A DNA stretch of 5,250 nucleotides, from the NCBI GenBank assembly GCA_902803695.1, contig CADCQX010000159.1, positions 1 through 5,250 of the forward strand. Reading direction: 5' to 3'. Both the position numbers and the translations under genes were made by a program. Below the pieces are notes generated by a model. It did not search any database. It was not told the origin of the DNA and saw only the letters and a program-made list of their open reading frames with translations. Shown in pieces: positions 1 to 5,250 of this stretch; position 1 is the stretch's first letter, and each line of letters opens with the position of its first letter. This DNA comes from Oscillospiraceae bacterium (GTDB taxonomy: Bacteria; Bacillota; Clostridia; Saccharofermentanales; Saccharofermentanaceae).

Positions 1-1254
1 GACTCTTATCTCGCAATCCTTATAAAGCTTAGCAGCCTGCTCAGCCGTAAGGATTATGTTCGAGTTATTAGGGAGGACGACGATGTAGTCCGCATCGATC
101 GTCTTGAAAGCATTAACGAAGTCCTCGGCAGACGGATTGTTCGTCTGGCCTCCGTCGATTACCGCATCAGCTCCGAAGTCCTCAAAAAGCGACTTAAAGC
201 CCGCACCGGTGCATGTGGTTACAACTGCGAACTTCTGGTGCTTCTTAGGCTTAGAAGGAGCCGCGGAATTGGTCGTTGTCTTCGCGAGCACCGACTCCGA
301 ATCCTCGGCAATGATCTCGTTATGCTGAACGGTCATGTTCTCGATCTTCATGGTAACGAACTCACCGAACTTGTGCGCATAAGCCAGCGGCACCTCAGGC
401 GTCTTCGTATGGATATGTACCTTCACGAGTTCCTCGTCGCGGATAGCAACGATGGAGTCGCCGAGCTTTGTGAGTTCTTCAATGAATTCGTCGATGTCGA
501 ACTTGTTTATCTCTGTCTTTTTCGAAAACAACTGAAGGATGAATTCGGTGCAGTAACCGAACTCCACCTCGGAGTTCTCGTCCAAGAGTGCCACTGCAGC
601 AGAAGAAGGTGCGGTATGCACTTCTTCGGATACTTCAATGGATTCTCCCATCAATGCTTTCTTCATTCCCGTGAAGATAGCAAGAAGTCCTGCTCCGCCG
701 CTGTCGACCACGCCTGCATCAGCGAGGACCTCCAGAAGTGACGGAGTCCTCTCGAGAGAAGCCTCGAGCTCAGGGATCAGGATATCGAACAGTGACTCGA
801 AGTCTTCGATGGATCCGCCGTTGCTCTTCAGGATCTCGGAGCCGTCTGTCATGAGCGTGAGCATTGTTCCTTCAACAGGATTAACGACTGCGGAGTATGC
901 CTGATTACGGCCGGATTCCATCGCATTTGAGAAATCCGCGATGGTCATCTCGTCGATATCTGTCATGCCCTTGGCAAATCCTCTGAAGAACTGGGAGAGG
1001 ATAACACCCGAGTTGCCGCGTGCGGACATCAGGGTGCCTTTTGAGAATGCCTTCATCATATCCTTGAATGAGGCGTTCTCCTTTATAGTCTCGATTCCGC
1101 CCTGGAGCGTGCGGCCCATGTTAAGACCGGTATCGCCGTCAGGGATAGGGAATACGTTCAGATTGTTGATCTCTTCTTTTTGACTCAGAAGCTCCTGATA
1201 ACCGCCGTTAAGCATTTTCGCGAGCATCTCGGAGTCAATGATCGAATGGTTCAT
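1..1254 (-). CDS. fakA: FakA/YloV-type fatty acid kinase, ATP-binding subunit (C-terminus cut by window edge)
   Basis: The known family role is to transfer phosphate from ATP to a fatty acid bound by a DegV-family (FakB) partner, making acyl-phosphate for phospholipid synthesis in the cytoplasm. The 418 visible residues show all three FakA domains in order. The DAK2/DhaL-like kinase domain (about 1-200) has NVFPIPDGDTG with the Mg-binding Asp pair D39/D41, SARGNSG (77-83), NPVEGT (125-130) and DAGVVDSGGAGL (179-190). The middle domain has YCTEF (C235) and VHIH (H280, H282), the Cys/His set that binds zinc in this family. A linker rich in Thr, Ala, Pro and Lys (about 325-338) leads to the C-terminal domain, with DGGQTNNPS (367-375) and LPNNSNII (394-401). 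Full-length homologues are about 550 residues, so roughly 130 are missing past position 1. The ATG at 1254 fits the usual N-terminus; the upstream purine stretch (AGAAAG) is a weak ribosome site, so coupling to the gene 20 bp upstream is likely. It is the third gene of the operon. Confidence 0.95.
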   Translation of the reverse strand, partial: MNHSIIDSEMLAKMLNGGYQELLSQKEEINNLNVFPIPDGDTGLNMGRTLQGGIETIKENASFKDMMKAFSKGTLMSARGNSGVILSQFFRGFAKGMTDIDEMTIADFSNAMESGRNQAYSAVVNPVEGTMLTLMTDGSEILKSNGGSIEDFESLFDILIPELEASLERTPSLLEVLADAGVVDSGGAGLLAIFTGMKKALMGESIEVSEEVHTAPSSAAVALLDENSEVEFGYCTEFILQLFSKKTEINKFDIDEFIEELTKLGDSIVAIRDEELVKVHIHTKTPEVPLAYAHKFGEFVTMKIENMTVQHNEIIAEDSESVLAKTTTNSAAPSKPKKHQKFAVVTTCTGAGFKSLFEDFGADAVIDGGQTNNPSAEDFVNAFKTIDADYIVVLPNNSNIILTAEQAAKLYKDCEIRV

Positions 1255-1274
1255 GTGTTTCTATGTTCTTTCTA

Positions 1275-2156
1275 TTACAAAGTTACTTCATCACCAATGA
1301 AATAGCAGATGATGGTGCCCGGACCGACGGAAGCTCCGACGATAGGTCCGATGTTGCTTATATAGCAGTCCTTGAACGGTGAGAGCTTGGTGATCTCGTT
1401 CTTCCAGAACTCGGCATCCTCAGGACAATCAGCATGAGAGATGAAGAGTGTCTGAGACGAAGGATCGATAGCCTCATTTTTGACATCCTGTGCAGTCTCG
1501 ATCAGAGCGTTCTTGAAGCCCTTGATCTTCTTTACAGCCAGGTTCTGTCCCTTTGTATCGGAGATGAGGATCGGCTTAACGTCAAAGATGTTACCGAAGA
1601 AAGCACTCGTTGCCGTAACTCTTCCGGACTGCTTAAGGAACTTAAGATCTGCAACAACGCCGATCTGGTGAACCTTAAGACGGTTGTCCTCGATATACTT
1701 CGCAACTTCCTCGATGCTCTTGCCTTCGGAACGGAGTTCACTAGCCTTGATAGCGATATATCCCTGGCCGAGGGAACTGATAAGAGGATCGACGCAGATG
1801 ATCTTCATGTCAGGATGATCTTCGAGGAATTCCTCTGCGACCATCTTAGCCATGTTGATGGAACCTGATAATGCGGAAGAGCAGGAGATGTAGAGAACAT
1901 CTTCGCCTCTGTCAGCGCACTCCTGAAACTTGGCCTCATATACAGGGCCCGGTACCTGAGTCGTCTTCATGATCTTACCGCCGCGCATGAGATCGTAGAA
2001 CTCTTTTGCGCTGTGGGATTCCCAGTCAAGGGAAGCCGGATATTCCTTCTCGTCGAGTACGTAGTTCATCGCTGCATAGTCGATGTCGTACTTGTCACGC
2101 ATATCTTTTCCGAGATCTGCCGTGGAATCTACAAGGATAGTAAACTTTCTGCTCAT
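1275..2156 (-). CDS. DegV family protein, FakB-like fatty-acid carrier candidate (second gene of operon)
   Basis: This is a complete 293-residue protein, the usual length for DegV/FakB proteins, which bury a fatty acid and present its carboxylate to FakA. Visible landmarks are the N-terminal ILVDSTADL (residues 7-15), KTTQVP (64-69, where the family has KTSQPS), SCSSALSGS (91-99) that should contact the carboxylate, the second-domain LKFLKQSGRV (171-180, with R179), DVKPIL (192-197) and the C-terminal GASVGPG (274-280). In typical FakB proteins the last motif reads like HTGPG; here the His position is S276. The stop lies 20 bp before the kinase gene and the start is 12 bp after the preceding DegV gene. 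The ribosome site is unusual: GGTGA at 2161-2165, inside the short gap and only 4 bases from the ATG. Family assignment is firm. A carrier role for the neighbouring kinase is inferred from family and position, and the ligand is unknown. Confidence 0.93.
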   Translation of the reverse strand: MSRKFTILVDSTADLGKDMRDKYDIDYAAMNYVLDEKEYPASLDWESHSAKEFYDLMRGGKIMKTTQVPGPVYEAKFQECADRGEDVLYISCSSALSGSINMAKMVAEEFLEDHPDMKIICVDPLISSLGQGYIAIKASELRSEGKSIEEVAKYIEDNRLKVHQIGVVADLKFLKQSGRVTATSAFFGNIFDVKPILISDTKGQNLAVKKIKGFKNALIETAQDVKNEAIDPSSQTLFISHADCPEDAEFWKNEITKLSPFKDCYISNIGPIVGASVGPGTIICYFIGDEVTL

Positions 2157-2168
2157 ATCATCACCGTA

Positions 2169-3107
2169 TTATTTTTTCATTCCCTCAAGGATGTCATTGA
2201 GTACTTTCTTTTCGTCTTCGAGGCTCTCCGATACAGGCTTACCCATGAAGTATGCACAGCAGAGGCCAGGTCCGATGTTGGCACCGCAAGCCATACCTAC
2301 ATTGTTCATGATGATCTCCTTTGGATGGAAAGTCTCCTTAATGTCATCAGCGAGCATATCTGCGAATTCCTTACGGAGTGAGTGTGCTACGAAGATGATC
2401 TGGTCTTCAGGGTTCTCGATATATTTCTTCATGTATTCGATAGTAGCCTTGTTAGCTGCTTTTCTTCCCTTAGCCTTACCGATAACCTCGGATACGCCGG
2501 CCTTGTTGAATTCAGCGAGAGGAGCTACGCCTACGAGTGTTCCGAAGAAAGCCTTAAAGTTGGAAACACGTCCTACTTTAGCAAGGAAGTAGAGATCATC
2601 CATAAAGCCCATCTGACGGATGTTTCTCTTGATGCTCTCGACATACTCATATGTCTCTTCGATAGTTGCGCCTGACTGCTTCTTCTCGCATGCCTTGATA
2701 ACGAGAAGTGCCAGAGATGTTGAATAACGAAGTGAATCTACACAATAGATCTTACGGTCCGGATACTTCTCACGAAGTTCCTTAGCTACGAGTTCTGACT
2801 CATTGAAAGAAGCTGAAAGACCTGAAGACAATGAAATGCTCAGGATATCCTCGCCTTTCTCAAGATGCTTCTCGAAAACTTCCTTTACCTCGCCCATAGG
2901 TACGCTTGCTGTCTTATAGAGAACGTTATGTCCCTTCATTGAAGAATAGTATTCGTCCGGAGTCATCTTCTCCCAGTCAAGAGAGATCGGCTCGCTGTGT
3001 CCGTCCGGAAAATAAATCGTTCCTCTGAGATAGTCCTCGATTCCGAATCTGGTACGAAGATCTTTCTCCAGATCACAAGCTGTATCAGGAATAATTACAA
3101 AACCCAT
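2169..3107 (-). CDS. DegV family protein, FakB-like fatty-acid carrier candidate (first gene of operon)
   Basis: This is a 312-residue DegV-family protein, a diverged paralogue of the next gene. Landmarks are FVIIPDTACDL (residues 3-13), KTASVP (65-70), SLSSGLSAS (92-100), LYFLAKVGRV (172-181, with R180), VAPL (194-197) and GANIGPGLCCAY (275-286). The family's usual His before GPG is N277. A charged helical tail of about 20 residues (from about 291) extends past the usual DegV end. The reading frame stays open upstream to 3245, but the ATG at 3107 is chosen because DegV proteins begin right at this strand and because GGAGGAG (3115-3121) sits 7 bases before it; the upstream extension has no DegV similarity and crosses the promoter region. 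It leads the operon and is followed after 12 bp by the second DegV gene. Two DegV proteins with one FakA recalls species where separate FakB proteins prefer different fatty acids, but the ligand cannot be read from the sequence. Confidence 0.93.
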   Translation of the reverse strand: MGFVIIPDTACDLEKDLRTRFGIEDYLRGTIYFPDGHSEPISLDWEKMTPDEYYSSMKGHNVLYKTASVPMGEVKEVFEKHLEKGEDILSISLSSGLSASFNESELVAKELREKYPDRKIYCVDSLRYSTSLALLVIKACEKKQSGATIEETYEYVESIKRNIRQMGFMDDLYFLAKVGRVSNFKAFFGTLVGVAPLAEFNKAGVSEVIGKAKGRKAANKATIEYMKKYIENPEDQIIFVAHSLRKEFADMLADDIKETFHPKEIIMNNVGMACGANIGPGLCCAYFMGKPVSESLEDEKKVLNDILEGMKK

Positions 3108-3114
3108 AGTGTTA

Positions 3115-3121
3115 CTCCTCC
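3115..3121 (-). promoter_or_regulatory. Ribosome binding site of the first DegV gene
   Basis: GGAGGAG on the minus strand is a near-perfect Shine-Dalgarno match, 7 bases before the ATG at 3107. It decides the start in favour of 3107 over the in-frame ATG at 3245. Confidence 0.9.
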
Positions 3122-3165
3122 AAAAGTGTAGTTCTTTAACGCGCATATTAATACGCATACACAGT

Positions 3166-3194
3166 ATATTAACAAAAATTGTCTTGACATTCAA
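3166..3194 (-). promoter_or_regulatory. Candidate sigma-A promoter for the DegV-DegV-FakA operon
   Basis: On the minus strand, TTGAAT (3194-3189) is followed after 17 bases by TAATAT (3171-3166), with a TG one base before the -10 box (extended -10). An overlapping TATACT (3168-3163) is an alternative -10. Transcription would start near 3159, giving a leader of about 50 bases. The box matches are partial (TAATAT fits 4 of 6 consensus positions), so the call rests on spacing, the extended -10 and location. Confidence 0.55.
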
Positions 3195-3205
3195 ACTATT
3201 TTGAA
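3190..3205. promoter_or_regulatory. Inverted repeat TTCAAA-N4-TTTGAA, candidate operator
   Basis: Two 6-bp arms, TTCAAA (3190-3195) and TTTGAA (3200-3205), are exact reverse complements around CTAT. The site overlaps the candidate -35 box of the minus-strand operon and lies about 20 bases upstream of the plus-strand -10. A bound dimeric repressor could therefore affect both directions. The regulator is unknown. The arms use the same TTTGA/TCAAA words as FabT-type lipid regulators but in the opposite order, so I do not assign it to that family. Confidence 0.4.
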
Positions 3206-3225
3206 CCTTTATATTATGTAGTGAA

Positions 3226-3234
3226 TGATATAAT
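3226..3234 (+). promoter_or_regulatory. Extended -10 promoter element for the hydrolase-ligase pair
   Basis: TGATATAAT is a consensus extended -10 (TGnTATAAT). Transcription would start near 3241, leaving a leader of about 28 bases to the hydrolase ATG. No good -35 sits at 16-18 bases. TTGAAC (3201-3206) is 22 bases away, and the TTGACA at 3184-3189 lies too far for this -10, though it is 20 bases from a second possible -10 (TATATT, 3210-3215). An extended -10 can work without a strong -35. Confidence 0.65.
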
Positions 3235-3255
3235 CTACTTGTCATTGTGAGGGTT

Positions 3256-3263
3256 AAGGAGGG
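3256..3263 (+). promoter_or_regulatory. Ribosome binding site of the alpha/beta hydrolase
   Basis: AAGGAGGG is a strong Shine-Dalgarno sequence 5 bases before the ATG at 3269, and it fixes that start. Confidence 0.9.
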
Positions 3264-3268
3264 CTATT

Positions 3269-4240
3269 ATGTTTTTGGTTCAGCTTGCTGTGAGCGGATG
3301 GGCAATCGCGGCCATCATTATTGCGGTACTTCTCGTCGGAAGCGTCGTCAGTATGTTTATCTTCCTGAACCCGATCGCGATCAAGGTCTACGAGGAACAG
3401 GTCGTAAGGACAACTCCCGAGAAATTCGGCAACGACTGTACCTATCAGGACAACGAAGAGCAGGTCCGGATGTGGAACGAGGGCCTTGCCTTTGCAGAGA
3501 CCATCAAAGACAAAAAGCAGCCTGTCGATATCGTAAACGACGGACTTAAGCTCCACGCCGAATACTATGATCACGGTTCCGACCGCTGCGTCATCGTTAT
3601 CCCGGGAAGAGCAGAAGGCCTTATGTACGGATACTATTTCGACCAGCCTTACTGGGCAGTAGGCATGAACATCCTCGCAGTCGATCCGCGTTCACACGGC
3701 AGCAGCGAGGGAAGATATCACTCCCTGGGACACTACGAGCACAGAGACCTCGACAAGTGGCTTACCTGGCTCGAGGAGAAGCACGGCATCAAGAAGGTCT
3801 ACCTCCACTGCATCTGCGTCGGAACGGTAACGGGACTTCTTGCTGCAAAGAATGCTTCAAAGAGGGCTAATATCAAGGCGATCATCACTGAAGGATCGTT
3901 CATCAAGTTCAAAGAGACATTCAAAGAGCACATCAAGTACGAGAAGAAGCCGGTATATCCGATCCTTCCTATGTGCCTTTACCATATCGAGAAGAACACG
4001 GGCGCCAGACTCCGCGAGGAAGCTCCTATCAAGCTCGTCAAGGAGATCGGCGACATGCCGATCCTGTTCCTCTACGGCAGACAGGACATCTTCTCTCTTC
4101 CTGAGAAGAGCCAGAAACTTTTTGACACATGCACTTCGCTTCACAAGAAGATCGTGTGGTTTGACAAGGGTGCTCACTCGCACCTCAGGATCAACAACAA
4201 GGAAGCTTACGATAACGCCATAAAGGAGTTTGTCGGATAA
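3269..4240 (+). CDS. Membrane-anchored alpha/beta hydrolase with a Cys at the nucleophile position
   Basis: This is a complete 323-residue protein. Residues about 8-33 form one hydrophobic segment, probably an uncleaved membrane anchor. The rest is an alpha/beta hydrolase of the serine-aminopeptidase/lysophospholipase-like type: the oxyanion-side loop VIVIPGRAEG (108-117), AVDPRSHGSSEG (137-148, the usual D.RGHG.S.G block), the nucleophile elbow LHCICVG (179-185), the acid-bearing LYGRQD (268-273, D273) and the His-bearing GAHSH (301-305, H303 likely). The elbow normally reads G-x-S-x-G; here it reads C-I-C-V-G, so C183 replaces Ser and C181 replaces the first Gly. Cys nucleophiles are known in dienelactone hydrolases and PHA synthases of this fold. 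There is no Lys or Arg before the membrane segment and several after it, which hints that the catalytic domain faces the cytoplasm. It is the first gene of a plus-strand pair. The fold is clear. The substrate is unknown; an acyl ester or thioester is a guess from the neighbours. Confidence 0.88.
   Translation: MFLVQLAVSGWAIAAIIIAVLLVGSVVSMFIFLNPIAIKVYEEQVVRTTPEKFGNDCTYQDNEEQVRMWNEGLAFAETIKDKKQPVDIVNDGLKLHAEYYDHGSDRCVIVIPGRAEGLMYGYYFDQPYWAVGMNILAVDPRSHGSSEGRYHSLGHYEHRDLDKWLTWLEEKHGIKKVYLHCICVGTVTGLLAAKNASKRANIKAIITEGSFIKFKETFKEHIKYEKKPVYPILPMCLYHIEKNTGARLREEAPIKLVKEIGDMPILFLYGRQDIFSLPEKSQKLFDTCTSLHKKIVWFDKGAHSHLRINNKEAYDNAIKEFVG
4222..4228 (+). promoter_or_regulatory. Probable ribosome binding site of the adenylation enzyme, inside the hydrolase gene
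   Basis: AAAGGAG lies within the last codons of the hydrolase, 12 bases before the GTG at 4241. The spacing is longer than ideal, but it is the only good match near that start. Ribosomes ending at 4240 could also re-start there. Confidence 0.5.
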
Positions 4241-5250
4241 GTGCGCATCAAAAAAGAACTACAGGATTATATCGATTACAACATTAATGCGCTCCTTAAC
4301 TCGAAGCGCGATTTCAAGGCTATCTACGAGATCATGTTCCGCGATAACGGCCTCGTCCTCGCGGAAGCCGAGATCGACTACAGGATCCGCAAGTACACCT
4401 ATGCAGAAGTCAAAGGCTACATTGAAAATGCCTCCGGCTTTTTGTACTCGAAAATAGGCGCCTCCCACGGCTACGTCGCCCTGGAGATGGAGAACTGCCT
4501 CGAGTGGATCGTCGCATTCTGGGCAATCCTCAAAAGCGGTAACAGACCGTTCCTTGTTAACTGCCGACACCCGAAGAGCCTTTCCGAGGCTATCCTTAAG
4601 ACCCTCGGGATCAAGACCATCATCGGTATGGGATCGACTAATCTTTCGGGCGAATTCGTTGATTTTTCCGAATTCACGCTGACTGATGATTCCTACGCGA
4701 AATGTCCGGAGGACGTTTTCGAGAATGAGTTCGCGATATCGACTTCGGCGACATCACTTCACCAGTCCATTTGTTTTTACACGGGCGCGGAGACCAGCAA
4801 GCAGATCCTGGATGCCGAGAGCATCGTTAAGGAGAGCCCAAGAATGGCGACCGGCTACCACGGTTCCATCAAGCAGCTGGCATTCCTGCCGTTTTATCAC
4901 GTATTCGGCCTGTTCGCGGTCTATTTCTGGTTCGCGTTCTTCGGCCGCACTTTCGTGTTCCTGAAGAACTATTCACCGGATACCATCGTCCGTACATGCC
5001 GCCGCCATGAGGTTACCCACATCTTCGCGGTACCGGCTCTCTGGCATACCATCGAGAAGAAGGCCATGGCTGAGATCAACCGCCGTCCGGCACGTAAGAG
5101 ACGCGCGTTCAAGACGGGCCTTAAGATCTGTACGGATATCCAGAATATATTCCCGTATGCGGGAACCAACATTGCCAAGTTCATCATGGGTGAAGTTACG
5201 GATTCCATCTTCGGACCATCCATCGTGTTCTGCATAAGCGGCGGAAGCTA
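4241..5250 (+). CDS. AMP-binding (acyl-adenylate-forming) family enzyme, N-terminal part, degenerate A3 motif
   Basis: The frame stays open from GTG at 4241 to the window end (336 codons plus two bases), with no ATG until about codon 32. Family members activate a carboxylic acid with ATP and pass the acyl group to CoA or a carrier protein. Visible landmarks are the early NALLNSKRDFKAIYEI segment, the LEMENCLEWIVAFWAILKSG block (about 85-104) typical of acyl-CoA synthetases, LAFLPFYHVFGL (213-224), VTHIFAVPALW (258-268) and the start of the ISGGS block (332-336). The ATP-binding A3 loop, normally like STSGTT...K, reads STSATSLHQS (167-176): the central Gly is Ala and the usual Lys/Arg position is Ser. 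Later ATP motifs and the C-terminal lid lie beyond the window. The GTG is chosen because the only upstream in-frame codon is the hydrolase's TAA and the N-terminal residues read as real coding sequence. It may be a ligase with altered ATP contacts or a non-catalytic relative; the substrate is unknown. Confidence 0.85.
   Translation, partial: MRIKKELQDYIDYNINALLNSKRDFKAIYEIMFRDNGLVLAEAEIDYRIRKYTYAEVKGYIENASGFLYSKIGASHGYVALEMENCLEWIVAFWAILKSGNRPFLVNCRHPKSLSEAILKTLGIKTIIGMGSTNLSGEFVDFSEFTLTDDSYAKCPEDVFENEFAISTSATSLHQSICFYTGAETSKQILDAESIVKESPRMATGYHGSIKQLAFLPFYHVFGLFAVYFWFAFFGRTFVFLKNYSPDTIVRTCRRHEVTHIFAVPALWHTIEKKAMAEINRRPARKRRAFKTGLKICTDIQNIFPYAGTNIAKFIMGEVTDSIFGPSIVFCISGGS

Noticed and set aside
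238..741. Plus-strand open frame of 167 codons
   Set aside because: It lies opposite the FakA coding strand, which carries every family motif. The product is Leu/Arg/His-rich with no recognisable motif, as expected of an antisense shadow.
2013..2592. Two overlapping plus-strand open frames of 122 and 169 codons across the DegV-DegV junction
   Set aside because: Both are antisense to well-supported DegV genes, have no good ribosome site and match no family I recognise.
3142..3159. Direct repeat CGCATA at 3142-3147 and 3154-3159, with the palindrome TATTAATA between
   Set aside because: The units are only six bases and lie in the short leader of the DegV operon. This could be chance in AT-rich DNA, and there is not enough to call an operator or a structured leader RNA.
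3190..3205. FabT-type operator
   Set aside because: The arms contain TTTGA and TCAAA words but in the reverse order from the FabT pattern as I know it, so only a generic inverted repeat is reported.
3184..3215. Consensus TTGACA paired with TATATT as a second plus-strand promoter
   Set aside because: The 20-base spacer is too long for a normal sigma-A promoter. The extended -10 at 3226-3234 is the better candidate, so this pair is only mentioned as an alternative.
3108..3245. 46-residue N-terminal extension of the first DegV protein from an ATG at 3245
   Set aside because: It crosses both promoter candidates, has no DegV similarity, and the strong GGAGGAG site fits the ATG at 3107 instead.

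Overview
The window looks like chromosomal DNA from a low-to-mid-GC Firmicute, most likely a member of the Clostridia. The grounds are the DegV and FakA protein families, strong AGGAGG-type ribosome binding sites, a consensus sigma-A -10 box and tight same-strand gene packing. I cannot name the genus. The window is almost fully coding and holds no RNA gene, mobile element, CRISPR array or obvious terminator.

Layout: positions 1-3107 carry three minus-strand genes, read right to left. These are two tandem DegV-family proteins (3107-2169 and 2156-1275) and a FakA/YloV-type kinase (1254 to the left edge, C-terminus cut off). Gaps of 12 and 20 bp make them a clear operon. A 161-bp intergenic region (3108-3268) holds divergent promoter candidates and a 16-bp inverted repeat. 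To its right, on the plus strand, lie a membrane-anchored alpha/beta hydrolase (3269-4240) and, starting directly after its stop codon, an AMP-binding adenylation enzyme (4241 to the right edge, cut off).

How they may work together: in Firmicutes, FakA phosphorylates fatty acids held by a DegV-family protein (FakB), and the resulting acyl-phosphate feeds phospholipid synthesis. Here the kinase and two candidate carriers form one transcription unit. The divergent pair, a hydrolase plus an acyl-adenylate-forming enzyme, also belongs to families that handle acyl chains. The locus is therefore plausibly an acyl-chain salvage or remodelling module; this is inference.

Three of the protein families show changes at normally conserved positions. 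Both DegV proteins lack the usual His before the GPG motif. The hydrolase has Cys where the Ser nucleophile is expected. The adenylation enzyme has a degenerate ATP-binding (A3) motif. These are the points most worth a second look.
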